The notes under the pieces are model-generated. The model did not search any database. It saw only the letters and a list, made by a program, of their open reading frames with translations, and was not told the origin of the DNA. A DNA stretch of 64,000 nucleotides from Poecilobothrus nobilitatus (taxonomy: Eukaryota > Arthropoda > Insecta > Diptera > Dolichopodidae), in the NCBI GenBank assembly GCA_947095535.1, contig OX352774.1, forward strand, positions 10,168,001 through 10,232,000. The letters run 5' to 3'. Within the stretch, counting starts at the first letter, position 1. Every line of letters begins with the position of its first letter. This document shows, piece after piece, positions 10,412 through 22,360 of this stretch. A program made the translations under genes and the position numbers.

Positions 10412-10522
10412 TTAAAATTTTAATTTTCCAATAGTCTCCACAAACAATGGAGATGGTCTCCGCCAAATTTTTTTAAGCATTAAGGTAATTCCTGTAGCAA
10501 ATATCAAGAATTTGATTCTTAC
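10412..10522 (-). other. Open frame directly after a possible splice acceptor
   Basis: On the minus strand a pyrimidine-rich tract ending TGTATTTTCAG is followed by 36 open codons (VRIKFLIFATGITLMLKKIW at the start) and TAA at 10414-10412. It could be a terminal exon of a small gene with the open frame at 10713-11057. However, the bases after CAG are GTAAGA, a strong donor, so the site reads equally well as a recursive-splicing point with no exon. The peptide resembles nothing I know. I favour the non-coding reading. Confidence 0.2.
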
Positions 10523-10556
10523 CTGAAAATACAAAAAAAAAATATTCTCTTAATAA
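10515..10556 (-). promoter_or_regulatory. Candidate recursive-splicing (ratchet) site
   Basis: On the minus strand a T-rich tract reads into TATTTTCAG|GTAAGAATC, with the junction between 10523 and 10522. Juxtaposed acceptor and donor matching (Y)nNYAG|GTRAG is the signature of zero-nucleotide exons in long fly introns. It is the best match I found in the window. A second site with the same orientation is near 59103. Confidence 0.45.
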
Positions 10557-10712
10557 ATATGAAAATTTAAAATCTAAATAATATTAAATAAAGTGAAAAA
10601 ATATTTAGTAAAAGATTTTGTAATCTATATTTATTTTATCGTAAAAAATAGTTAAAAAATTAGACATATACAAATAGATGAAAGAAAACTTTAAAGAGTA
10701 AAGGGTAAATAA

Positions 10713-11057
10713 TCAAGCTAATGGAAGGGCAATAGACATAACTGTTGTAATCCAAAAATAATCTGTGTTCATCATATCTGTCGTCCTGCGGCTGAATGCA
10801 TGACAATAAATGGAGAATAAGAAAATCAGAATGGTAACCATTAAAATGGTAATAAACGAAAACTTAATAAATAATAGAAAAAATGAATAGATGCAGATGA
10901 GGAACGCTTCTTTCAAGGTCGAAAACTTAATAAATAATAGAAACGATCCATAGATGCAGATGAGAAACGCTTCTTTCAAGGTCGAAGACAGTTTTGTAAA
11001 ATCGTACATTTTTAAAGCTATGCATAACCAAAATGATAATAAATATTTTTCTTTTTA
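10713..11057 (-). CDS. Candidate hydrophobic ORF with in-frame 63-bp duplication
   Basis: On the minus strand a frame opens after a stop near 11057, with a possible Met at 11009, and ends with TGA at 10715-10713. The inferred peptide is very hydrophobic, with several stretches long enough to span a membrane. Near its middle the 21-residue block starting STLKEAFLICIYGSFLLFIK occurs twice in tandem, matching a duplication of about 63 bases at 10856-10983. The duplication preserves frame. The end, HAFSRRTTDMMNTDYFW onward, is less skewed than the surrounding DNA. I do not recognise the protein. A GAG|GTGAGT donor lies on the same strand near 11593. It may be an exon of a membrane-protein gene or a chance frame. 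Confidence 0.22.
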
Positions 11058-11894
11058 ACTAAACTCTGTTAAAATATTTGAAAATCCTCTCTAATTAAGA
11101 ATCATCTATATCTGTATCTGGTTCAATCTTTCTAGTTAGTATTTTTTCATTCGTAACTTGTACTTATTTTAACATAATTAACTATTGAAAAAAAAAAAAT
11201 TGTCGTGTGTATACGTATATAACTAATGAAGATTGATTTGGTTCATTTAGGGAAAGTTTCGCGTATTTTATTAAAAAAAAGTATTATGTGTATTAAATAT
11301 TTGAAACTTTTGTTAACCTGTTTTAGCTTTTTAAATTAAAATGTTACTATCATAAAATGACAATTAAAATAACATTGATAGCTTTGATAGAAAACATTTT
11401 GTTGTAAGTTGTTGTGATCAAGATAACAGTTTATAAGTTATATAATTTTTCATATCATAAATCATTTAAATACGTCCAGATGCAAGGTTTTTTTTTACTT
11501 TTTTAAAGAAGGTGACAATCTTCCAAAGACTTCCTTGATAAAAATACTTCCTTGGTAGTGTCAAATACTTATACTGTCTAAACTCACCTCCCCCTTTAGC
11601 CAATATAATGAGATCAAATCGCAAAATGGCAAAGAAGTATAACTATTAATTAAAGAGTAGGAAAAAGATAGAACAGCTGTGAAAAGATAGAACACTAGTG
11701 ATAAAGAACACCTTTTTTTTAACTGAGAAGAATTGGGAAATGAAACCGTAAGGAAATAAGGAAAACGCCTTTTATTATTACTATTTTACTATCTATCAGT
11801 AACTTTGCTATCCAGCAACCAAGCTATAAACAGTTACAACATGTTACATCAACAGTAAATAACAAATTCCTACATGAGATAACCATTGAAGGTA
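11058..11894. other. Gene-free stretch with one strong splice-donor match
   Basis: Mostly featureless. On the minus strand GGGGGAG|GTGAGTTT near 11593 is a good donor preceded by about 18 open codons after a plausible acceptor (CTTTAATTAATAG near 11645). This is too short to call an exon alone. Confidence 0.3.
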
Positions 11895-12020
11895 TTTTCA
11901 CTGCAGCAGCTATATTACGATATAAAATTACTATTTAGTTTTATACGACCTTACTAAAATTTAAACCCAAAACCCTTCAATTAAAAACTGGTGACTTAAC
12001 CACCACGTTATCCATGAGTC
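11895..12020 (-). repeat. tRNA-derived SINE copy
   Basis: On the minus strand CTCATGGATAACGTGGTGGT begins a tRNA-like head, TTGGGTTTAAATTT stands at the box B position, and the tail TAGTAATTTTATATCGTAAT matches the tails of the copies at 6.2 and 15.1 kb. All three lie in the same orientation. The head is decayed. Confidence 0.5.
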
Positions 12021-12868
12021 AGATAAAAATTAAAATATATAAAAATCAACAAAACAAATGATTGAAGTCATATGATGTATACAAGGATACAAACTATAAA
12101 CAATTATCAGTTATTTAACAAAGATAGGACTTTATAAATAAATTCATGGTCAAAAAACTATAGAAACAATGAATAATTAATTGAAATTGTTTCACGTTAT
12201 TTGACCTTATAATATTTTAACATTTTTAATAAAAATAAACAAAATTTATATAATTCAATTTATACATTATTAAAAAAAATATTTACCACAAAAATAAACA
12301 AGAGAAACAAAAAAAGTGTGTTATTAACTTTACCAAATCCTCATATTAAATTAATTTATTTTAAAAATAAAAATAAATAACTAAAATACAATTTAATATA
12401 TATATATATATATATTATTTAAATTAAAAACATACGTAAGTGTGAATGTAAACATAAGTTAAGAAATATATACATATGTGGTTGGTTTGAAAATCCAATA
12501 AATAAATAAATATTTTATTTATTTATAAATATTACAATGGAATTATGTATTAAATTGAGATGGTCTGGAATACAATAACATCAGAATTCAGATATATCTT
12601 ATAAGTGTGAATAAAACATTATTATTATTTTTTTTTAATTAAAAATAAATAAATTAAAAAGTAAACAAATTGAGTATCTCTTCATTAATATTATTAAAAT
12701 AAAATAAAATATAAAAATTAAAGTATACCAGATTGTTCAAAAATAAATATAAATTTTCAATGAAAAATAAATCTGTTGTAATAATCATTATCAAGGTTGT
12801 CATAACTAAAGAGTATTAATAATTTGTTTTTCGCCAAATTAACAAATAAGCTACCTATTTAATTTTTT
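12021..12868. other. Gene-free AT-rich stretch
   Basis: Contains a TA dinucleotide run at about 12398-12415 and A/T homopolymers. No gene or element is recognised. Confidence 0.55.
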
Positions 12869-14191
12869 AGCACATTTCCAAAAAAATTTTGAAAAAATGT
12901 GCTTATTAGTTTCACTCTGTCCGTCCGTCCGTCCGTCCGTCCGTCTGTTTACAAAACTTCTACACCGTTAAAGATAGAGAAAAAAAATTTTAACCATGGG
13001 TAGGTCTCATAAAAAAAATAATTTTGTGGAACAACTTTTTCATGTAGCCCCTCCCATTACGGAGCTGCAGCCCCTCAAACTTTGAAAAAGCCCTATTTTT
13101 AAATGCATATATCTTAAGTTCTGCTTAAGATTTTTTCAATCTGAAAACGTCATTCGACAGCTATTTCTAAATTCAGCTATTATCTTTCCAAATTAATATC
13201 AAAATTATACATTTTTTTTAAACTTAGTATTTAAATTTACCGTTATGTGAAAACCAAATTTTGCATGATATTTCTACTTTCATAACTCCAGCACGCTTCT
13301 AGATAGAGGCTTGAAATTTTGAGGCAAGAAAGAACTTTTAGAATTATTATAAGTTTGCTCAGAAAATTTTTTTGAACCACCCCCTCTTTATGAGCTATTA
13401 GGGCTTAAAAATTGAAAATTTGCTAATTTTAAACACCTGTAACTTAGGAACCTGTACACATTTTACTTCTGCAAGATATAAAAATTAAAGCTACAGTAAT
13501 ATATTTTTACGTGTGTTAAAGGTTTATTTAAGTTATAAAGGGTTCCAAAGTTGCAGCTCTTCAAAATTACGAAAAAGCCCCATTTTCAGATGTATATATC
13601 TCAGGCTCTACGTAATAGTTTTGCAATCTAAAACCGTCAGAAGATCGAAAATTTTATTATCTATATAAAACAATATCAAAATTATGTAATATTTTGTAAT
13701 TTACTATTTAAATTTACCGTTATGTGAAAACCACATTTTGTATGAAATTTCTTTTTTCATAACTCCGGCACACCTTTAGATAGGAACCTGAAAATGAGAC
13801 AATAAAGAACTTTTAGAATTAGTATAAGTTTTCTCAGAAAATTTTTTGGTAGCACCCCCTCTTTAAGAGTTATTACGCCTCAAAAATTGAAAATTTGGTG
13901 TTTTTAGACACCTGTAACTTACAATTTTTGCAGGCACCTGTAAAAATTTTTCTTCGGCAAGACATGAAAATTAAAGGTTCAATAATATATTTTTACGTGT
14001 GTTAACGGCTTTTCTTAGTTATATAGGATTCCGGAATTACGGCCCCTCAAAATTTCAAAAATGTCCTATTTTCACATTTTTTATTATTACATGAAATTTT
14101 CAAATTTTTGTGTAAGTCACACTTCTAAACAGTTTGTATTGAGTTTTGGAAATGTGCGCTTTTAAAAACCGTTGGTTTACATTCTACCTTG
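12869..14191 (+). mobile_element. HINE/mini-me-like element, termini type 2, two cassette-A units
   Basis: This is the best-preserved copy. GCACATTTCCAAAA at 12870-12883 is inverted as TTTTGGAAATGTGC at 14144-14157, followed by hairpin AAACC-GTT-GGTTT (14166-14178) and terminus ACATTCTACCTTG. The left repeat also forms a local hairpin with AAATGTGCT. A (GTCC)n-rich tract covers about 12917-12948. The centre consists of two imperfect tandem units: the CCCCTCAAA landmark recurs at 13071, 13557 and 14043, exactly 486 bases apart both times. The subterminal repeats, hairpin and T-rich flanks are those of Helentron-associated elements, moved in trans by a rolling-circle transposase. No open frame is present. 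Confidence 0.85.
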
Positions 14192-14401
14192 TTTTTTTTT
14201 TGTATCCAATAGTTTTTACATCTAAACTATTATAAAGTTTGTATTCTCTGCCCACATGACACGTGGGACATCTCTTCTACTCTTAATAATTTCTATATTA
14301 AACTAACATTTAAATATTATATATTATATATTTTATATGATATATGGTCGTAAGGGTGATTATTAACATTACTTTTTTAGTAATTTTCCTATTAAAAATT
14401 C
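14192..14401. other. Short AT-rich spacer
   Basis: Nothing recognised apart from a TA-rich run near 14318-14345. Confidence 0.5.
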
Positions 14402-14640
14402 TTAATGCGCCTCGGGTCTTAATGGGTAAGAGCGGGTAAATCTTAATGGGTAAGAGCGTACAAAACGCTCCGAGGAAGTGTGGGTTAGAATTCTACATAC
14501 GAAAGAGGGATTATGTGGCAGGGGAGTAAAATAAAAAAAACTCTTACGATTTGTGCAGGATTTGAACACCAAAACTTGCTTGGTTGACAAAGAATGTGTT
14601 TCAACCCTCAGCCATTGAGGTCCCACTTAACTATTGTAAT
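14402..14640. repeat. Two tRNA-like SINE heads in opposite orientation
   Basis: On the minus strand 14632-14550 reads TGGGACCTCAATGGCTGAGG with box A TGGCTGAGGG, then an exact box B match GTTCAAATC at 14567-14559. On the plus strand 14417-14497 has TTAATGGGTAAGAGCG and later GGGTTAGAATTC, a weaker box A/box B pair. The 18-mer TCTTAATGGGTAAGAGCG occurs twice (14417-14434 and 14441-14458). The block is visibly less AT-rich than its surroundings. I read it as one SINE inserted in or next to another. Spacing and arm pairing are too poor for a functional tRNA. Confidence 0.5.
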
Positions 14641-15124
14641 TATAAGTTATTAAAAGAATATTTGATACATGAATTAAAATGTAAAATAAAAAATAAATCC
14701 AAGAAATGGTCCAATAATTTACGAATAACGAATCCATCCGTCAAATTTTAGCTAATTTTTTCAAGTCGTTCGTAAAATCTTACGAACATAAAATTTTTAG
14801 GGCACTTATATACATACATGTATCTCTAAAATGAAGTTATTTTAATTTCGATTTTTTGATCGATTACTATACCTTATACATATGTATTATTGTGTCCTTT
14901 CCCTCTTATATATTATAAGAAGCATAGGGTATCCCTTAAGTTGTTTATAATTTACAGTAAATTAAGTTTCAGTTTCATGAATGATATTTTTACGACGGAG
15001 CTTACTTATTATTCGGCTTATGTAACTATTTTACAAGATTATGGAACAAAAATATTATATTTGTTTATATGCTATCAATTTACTTAGCAAAATTATACAT
15101 TCACTTATTTTATATTACAAGTAT
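14641..15124. other. Gene-free AT-rich stretch
   Basis: A 65-codon open frame near 14890 has no recognisable motif and looks like chance. Nothing else is seen. Confidence 0.5.
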
Positions 15125-15240
15125 AGATAATTACGATATAAAAATTTCTATTGACCACAATTGAATTTTATTAGACGGCGATTTGAACCACAAAAACTTT
15201 CGAATGAAAGATCACCCACTTAATCATTATAAGCCATACA
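15125..15240 (-). repeat. tRNA-derived SINE copy
   Basis: On the minus strand ATGGCTTATAATGATTAAGT starts the head. GGTTCAAATC (box B, 15188-15180 for the GTTCAAATC core) follows, then ATTCAATTGTGGTC and a TATATCGTAATT tail shared with the copies at 6.2 and 11.9 kb. This copy best shows the order head then tail. Confidence 0.55.
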
Positions 15241-15750
15241 AATAAATTACAATACAATTAAAAAACTAAGTAATTAACTAATTTGTTATAACAAAATAAG
15301 ATGAACAATATAAAATATATTTGGCTTCATCTAAGAACTTGAAATGAAAATAAGATGGTTGAGAGTTAGTTGAAATCGACATAAAGAAACAAGAATAAAT
15401 CTTTACTACTTAAGCTTACAAAAATTCAAGTTCTTGAATTCAAATAAACGCAAAACTATATTCAATATCTATAACTTTAACCATATGAATATATATATAT
15501 AGGATAAGAATTTTTCTACATTAGAATGCTGTAACCTCTTATACCTCCTTTATTAACCTGAACATAAAAAATTTCTTCCACAAAATAATTTTTTTTTTTT
15601 TTGTATCTGTATCTGTTATTTTTTTAAGGTTAAAAATTTCATAATAAACGAATAACAAAAAAAAAAGTTATTGAGAAAATTTTTCCTAAATAACAAAAGT
15701 TCAAATCACAAGATAATAATGTAATTAAAATACCACCAGAACTAATGAAG

Positions 15751-15784
<34 letters not shown>

Positions 15785-16350
15785 AGTATATATATAGATA
15801 CATACCTATTTAATTTTAAAACATTAAATACAGGTTTATTCTTTTTTTGCTTTTTTTGTCTTAAACAACTCAATAAAATTCAATAAAAATTACTAATCAA
15901 TCAATTCAAATTCAATAAGAAAATTTCATAATAAACAATTTAAAATATACTTATATATATATATATATATATAAATATATATACATAATTATTTCATAAG
16001 AATATCAATTGCAACAATAATAAAAGTCTAATACAAGTTACTTAACTATAAACTAAAAGATTTTTACTTACAAAGAAAATCACAAAGAAAAATCAAAATT
16101 ATGTTTTTTTTTTTTTTTATTTTGCATTAGAAAAATTATAAAGAAAAATAAAAAAAAAAAATTTAAAAAAAAATATTTTTCAATCACGTTACAATAAAAA
16201 GTGCAGTTAAAAATCAAAATGAAAATTTTTTTTCTTTTGTGTAACAAGCAAATAAATTTTCTTTTAATAATAAATTATACAAAATGTATATCTATCATAA
16301 ACATTACAAACATAAATATCGCTATACTATTAACATACTATAACATTTAA

Positions 16351-16381
<31 letters not shown>

Positions 16382-16777
16382 TTTTTGTTTAAAAGTCATC
16401 AAAACAAGTTTTTCTAGCTTTGTAAATTTTTCAATGCACAAAAAAAAGAAAAAAAGAAAACTAAAAAAATCTACAAATTTTTTGCATATACCCAAAGTGC
16501 GCATTTATTTTTATTTCTTTTAGAAAACTCAAAAAAAAAACACAACCAGAGTCTCTCTGGCATCAATTTTATAATAGTCATTCACTCATTACTAAACATT
16601 ACCATTTCATTGCATTGATTAAAAATAATTCACTATATAATCCACTATATAACACCTAACACCATATACAAATTTGCCTTTAACTGTTTTGTATAAATAT
16701 GATGCAATCTAACTGCAGTTGAGTTGATTATTTTTTCTTTTTTTTTATCTTTGCCTATATTAATGCAATCGCAAATT

Positions 16778-16789
16778 ATGGCGCGCCAT
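16778..16789. promoter_or_regulatory. GC-rich perfect palindrome in AT-rich DNA
   Basis: ATGGCGCGCCAT is its own reverse complement and contains TGGCGCGCCA, which resembles an E2F/DP-type binding site. No promoter is evident nearby. Function is inferred from the motif only. Confidence 0.2.
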
Positions 16790-17026
16790 TATTATCAAAA
16801 AGAAACAAAAAAACAACAAAAAAAAGAAAAAAAAAAAAATGAAAACTCATTAAGATGCAATTCTTTATTACTTATCATGAAAATTGAAAACCAATTTACC
16901 AAGGGTCGTAGGTATAAATTTTACTTGTTTTTTTATTTCACTCTTTATTCTCTTTTTCCTATTTTTTTTTTTGTTTTTTTTTTTGTTAAATGATTATTTT
17001 TTTTTTTTTGTTTTTGTGAAAATGAC

Positions 17027-17044
17027 TGCATATTTAAATATGCA
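17027..17044. promoter_or_regulatory. 18-base perfect palindrome with POU/octamer-like halves
   Basis: TGCATATTTAAATATGCA is exactly self-complementary. Each half contains TGCATATT, which resembles a POU-domain half-site arrangement. It could also be chance in AT-rich DNA. Confidence 0.2.
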
Positions 17045-19649
17045 ATAAAATAACTGCAACAAATATACAACAACAAATAATATAACAAAAAAAAAAAAAC
17101 AAAAAAAAATAAATAAAATTGACTTTAAACACCTTTATTAGCATGCAATCAACTTTCAATTTCAATTGAATTTAAATATCGTAATATTTTAATCATTAAT
17201 ACAAGTATGTATGTGGAATGTATTTATACATAATATATACATACATATACATATATTAGTATTATTTTATAACTACCACGTTTTTATAATGCAAGCGTCT
17301 AATAGATTTTTCTTTTTTTTTTTTTTTAGTTATATCTGATACTAAAACATTACTTCTAGGATATTATTACATACTCACCACTAATCAGTATTTTATTCCA
17401 ATGACTTAAAAGAAAAACAAAAACAAAAAAAAAATTATGTCGTTGTTATAGGTTAAATTTTTTCGGGTATAGTATTGTAGACGTCATTATTTTAATTCTA
17501 AAGTTTTTGCGAATATATACATATATTATATATATATACAGTTAAATACTGAGTATATAAAACAAAATATGGTACGTGTAAAATAAGTCGTTAAAAGTAA
17601 AAACATTATTATAAGATTATCAAATTAAATAAAATGTTAGGTACATATATATGTAAGTAGTTAGAAATGTATACATATAAAATAAATACATATAGGATAG
17701 AAAAAAAAAAATTAATAAGAAATTCAAGACAACTAGTTATTCAAAGTATTTATTAAAAACAAAAAACAAAAAAAAAAAAAAAACAGAAAGAAAGAGAAAG
17801 AAAAAAAAAGTTAAAAAGAATGAAACAAAAAGACGAAATGCTAAACGATGTGGAAAATTCTTTAGAAAAATCGGTACTTACTATAACTAGCAAAAAAAAA
17901 AGTAACAAACAAAAAAGCACATTGCTCGATTTTCATTTCATTTTCCCGGTTGTTAAGTGGTTTTTCTTTTTCTTTTTCTATTTTTTTTTGTTTTTTTTTT
18001 CTATTTTTCTTTTTGTTGTTTCATTTTTGTTTCTTTTATTATGCATATTCAAGTTTCATTGGAATCGGATATGCAAAAAAAAAAAAGAAAAAAAAAAGAA
18101 AAAAAAAAAAAAAAAAACAGAGATGGTGTGCGATTGTAACATATTTTTAAATCATTTATTTTGGAGCGGTTTATTTGTTTGGTGTTGTGAACTCAATGGA
18201 TTCAACTAATAATGAAATCTTGTAAAAGGTGCGGATATTTTAACATAACATATAAACTTTTTCATATACTACATATATATGTATATAATATGAATAATAT
18301 GAATATATATGTATTAATTTTCAGTAGTTAAATATTCATTTGAAAATGCCTTTTTTTATTTTCTTTTAAAAAAAATATTTTATCTTTTAAATACGTTTTG
18401 TATTTTGATTTTTAGTCATTAGTTATTTTTCGAATATTTTTATATAAATAAAAACATTGAACATCTTTATTAGAAAAATAAAAAAGATATAAGTATACTT
18501 ATCTGTATAAATTATAAAATATCTACATACACAATTAGTGTTATTAATATCAATTGGCGGTATAATATATTAATGACAGTTACATATACAATTTAATTAC
18601 TATTAATTTTACTATTATTGAAAATCTTGATTTTTGCACTATTCAATTAAGTAAGTGAAAATTTTTGTTTTTTATGGAAGATAATATTATTTTTGAAATA
18701 TTTAAATACATTATGTGGGAAAAGTTACAAGTTTTGGAATATAAATTTGAATCTTGAAAATGAAATCAAAGAAATCGAACCGATTATTTTTTATTTTTTT
18801 TTTTTTTTGTTTAAATGTAAACAATTTTAATTAGTATAAAATGTTAGTGAAAGCAAATATTACTTAAAATGTATAAATGTATATTTTTTTTTTTTCAAGA
18901 GTTGTTTAATTGGACATTTTACAAGTTGATATTATGTTGAATATTAGAATAATGATAAGATAAAAACTTTAAAATATTTTTTATTAATATTTTAATATTA
19001 GTTACAATGTATACTATTAATTTTAATGGAGTCAATATATTATATTATTATATACGTATGCATATATATATGCGAGTTGATATAACTTTGTATAGTTGAA
19101 AATCAACTTAATACCAATACAAAAAAAATTAAATTTATGAAAGGTATTGAATATTAAAAATTTTATTTTAATTATATGTAATATTTTATAATTATTTTTT
19201 TAAATTTGATAAACATGGAATATAACTCTTATAATCAACTATAATAACAGGTCGTTTTGAGAATATCTCATCGTTTAAATTTATTTATTTTGAAATAAAA
19301 TGAAAAAGATTAATAAATCTGAGATTCTTAGGTATATTCATCTTAATATTTGATTTCACCTATTCATGATCAAATTTTTACTGTATACTTTTTAGAAAAA
19401 TCTCCTCTTGTACCTTCTTTTCAGTTTTGATTTTATTGGATCGTTTCCAAAGACTGTCAAAGATTGGTTTCGTTATAAAAAAAAGAATATTATGTTCATT
19501 TGATAGCAAATGGACTACTATACCATAATATGTGATCAGAGTATATTCAATTGGCTCTATAAAAGAATGGATATAATGCATTTTTAAAGTTTAATAAAAT
19601 CAAGCTAATTCATTGCTCAATTAATAACTATCTACACGAATAATTCAAT

Positions 19650-20270
19650 TTGTAAAATTTGTTTATTAGTTTTACCTTGCTTGTCCGTCCGTCCGTTCAT
19701 GCTTCCAAACTCTAAAATTTCTTCTAATCCATAATATCGGATATACATATATTTAATAAATATTCTCGAAAAAATGTATAACACTGATTTGAACGTAATT
19801 CTAAAATCCACCCCAATTATTTTTTTTTTTCATAGATAAGCGGGTTTTTAAAAAAAAACAGAATTTCAAAAGAAAGGATTTTAACAAAATTTTAAAAAAC
19901 AAGATTTTGATAAAACAGGATTGCATATACGATATTCTTAAGTTCAGCTTAATATTATTTAAATTTAAAAACTCCAAACGCGACAGGATATGTTTTTTAG
20001 TTTTATAAATCAATATTAAAATTTTTGAGTTTTTTTTTTTTTAAATTTACCTAATTTACCGTTACCTTTACCTAAATTTACAGTTATATGAAAATACAAT
20101 TTTATAAGATTTTTTACCGGCACGCTTTTAATTAGAATCTTGAAAAAATTTAAAATTTTATAGGTAGGGTTAAAATTTCTGGCAAGTCACAATATTTTAA
20201 ACAGTTTTTTTATTGTCTTTTGGAAAATGTGCGCCTTTAAAAATCCTTTGGTTTTACATTCTGCCTATGG
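19650..20270 (+). mobile_element. Decayed HINE copy, termini type 2
   Basis: It starts near a GTCCGTCCGTCCG tract (19682-19695) and ends with TTTTGGAAAATGTGCGCC, a decayed AATCCTTTGGTTT hairpin region and ACATTCTGCC. The middle keeps fragments of cassette A (TTACAGTTATATGAAAA, GGCACGCTTTT). It is shorter than the intact copy. Confidence 0.65.
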
Positions 20271-22088
20271 CTTTTTTTATTAATTTGATAATAATTAACA
20301 ATAATTTTCTAAATTAAATTTATGTTATAAATGTTTGTCTTATTTAATTCAATTAACGACTGCAATTAAATTTTTCAACACCCCACCACTAAACTAATAA
20401 TAAAATTAAAGTAAACCAACATTATTTTATGCCTAAGTATAGGTGATTTTTGTATAGAATTCAAGTACTTGGCAGTATTGATTGAAAAACTAAAGAATTA
20501 CTTAGAAAATTATTAACTATACTGCAGATGATTTTTAAAGTAGGTCAGATTTTATATATACTTACATACATATATACATATTCCTAGATAAATAGATACA
20601 TATTGTATACATATTACATATAAATAACACTCACTTGAAAATGTAATTGCTTTTAATTTATTACACTTTTAAAAGTACGTTTACAATAATAATTATTTTG
20701 ATTGCATAATAATCCAACTTTTAAATTACAATCTGTTGTTGTTCTTTTTTTTTTTTATTTTTTGAATTTTATCTTGAGATATATGGATATAGTATGTATA
20801 TAAATAAACTAAGTATAAGTTTAATGATCTTAAAAACAAAAAAACCACGCACTTTTTTTTTTATTTTCTATAAAAAGTTTTGTATAAATTATTTTGAAGT
20901 TGTTGTAATGGTGTTTCTGCTTTATTGAGTTATTATTGTCTTAACAAAATATGTATTTTTTGAAATTTAGCGATAAAACTACAAATTTAATTGAAATCTA
21001 TTTCAAATAGTTTTTCTAAAGGTATGAATACTTTTATCGAATACTTCCTTAGGTTGTTCTTTTATCAAATACCTTCTTCTTGTTTTTCGAAATTTCTATA
21101 AAGCACAAAAAAATATCGGATTTAAGATGTTCGTTCACCAACAAATTTACAAAATTTAGTTGAAACTTCAATTGAACTCAGATCTCGACCTTTTGTTGGT
21201 TTAGTTTACTTCAACACGTTAGTTTTTAATATTGAAGTTTATTTTAATACTGTAATACTTAATTCTTAATTTTTGAAAAGAAATATCGTGTTTTTTTACT
21301 AATTGGACACAATTCCAAAAAATTAAAAAAAAAACATTATAGAAGATTCTAGGCCGTTATTCAAGGTTATGTCCAATATAATAATGAATGAAAAGTTCAA
21401 TTGTATAGAAATATTTTAAAAATTAAAAGATTCTCAACAGAATTCACTAAACTAGAAAAGTACAAAAGAATTAATTGGTAATCAGCCTTCAATATTTGAA
21501 CTTCTCGCCTCGATTCTCGAACTTCAATAGATACTATTAAAGTAGTTAATTAAAAAGTTAATAAAGGTATTAAATAAGTAAAAGTACCCCAACAAGATTT
21601 TGTTTATAATATGTTTTAAAAAATTAACTTATATTTTAAAAATTTCTGTCGCTTATTTCTTTCAAATCAAAATTTAAATTAAAACATATACTTTAATGCA
21701 ATTAAAATAACGGCCTAAAAATTACCTTACTGGAAATTCTTATGAAATTTATTTTTGAATTTTATACACATAGTTATAATTAATTTATTATTACGTTTAG
21801 AATAATATAAAGAAGACAAGATAAACATTTAAAAATATACATAATCTTGCCTTGAATCGAGCGCACTTGTAAGGCCATGCACATTTTCAAAATTCTGAGC
21901 CAATTAAGCCATGTACATTCATCAGTCCGTCAACATTCTGAATTTTTTTTCATTTCACCTTTGTAAATATGTTAGTTACTCTATGTCGAATTGAGCAAGT
22001 ACGCAGTCAGTCGTAGCTGTCATACAAATTGCTAGATTTATTTAAAATTTTGTTAAAAGAAGTCAAGATTACTCTCGCACAGCACAGG
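20271..22088. other. Gene-free AT-rich stretch
   Basis: No gene recognised. A small diverged direct repeat containing GCCATG and ACATT lies at about 21872-21916, next to a GTCCGTC fragment that may be the eroded left part of the following HINE copy. Confidence 0.5.
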
Positions 22089-22360
22089 TTCGGGTAGATG
22101 CCGTAGAACTTCTTCTTTAATATGAACATAACTTAGTATACCTGTATAATCTGGGTATTAAAAATGTTTTCAAAATAGATTAAGTTTACGACCAGCGACT
22201 TCTGCAAAATTTGATTAGTTTAAAGAAACTAATTCGGGTAGAATATGCCATATAACTTTTTAGTTTTTATATGAGCATAACTCAGTGTCTATATAATCTG
22301 GGTATTTAAAATTTTGTCAAAACTGTTAAGTTCAAACGACTGCCTGGTATCCCATAGTTG
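22089..22360 (+). repeat. Tandem cassette-B repeats, HINE-derived
   Basis: Two units begin TTCGGGTAG at 22089 and TTCGGGTAGA at 22233, 144 bases apart. Both share ATAACT.AGT, TATAATCTGGGTAT and a CGAC-rich end. The same cassette is found in the HINE at 52836. Clear HINE ends are not visible here. Confidence 0.5.

Larger units (their letters stand above)
15241..19649. repeat. Low-complexity, homopolymer- and TA-repeat-rich block
   Basis: No gene found. TA dinucleotide runs lie at 15757-15784, 15952-15973 and 16350-16372. Long A and T tracts are packed between about 16.1 and 18.2 kb, and open frames there are Phe/Lys artefacts of these tracts. Two perfect palindromes stand out: ATGGCGCGCCAT at 16778-16789 and an 18-base TGCATATTTAAATATGCA at 17027-17044. 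Both are entered separately. Confidence 0.6.

Noticed and set aside
14559..14567. Exact box B match suggesting a tRNA gene
   Set aside because: Acceptor and anticodon arms do not pair. The head belongs to a SINE-like repeat.
17820..18209. 129-codon frame starting at an ATG, plus overlapping frames
   Set aside because: Consists largely of Phe and Lys encoded by T and A homopolymers, so not credible as a protein.
19378..19581. 67-codon minus-strand frame with a mixed composition
   Set aside because: No good splice signals, no known motif, and no neighbouring exons.
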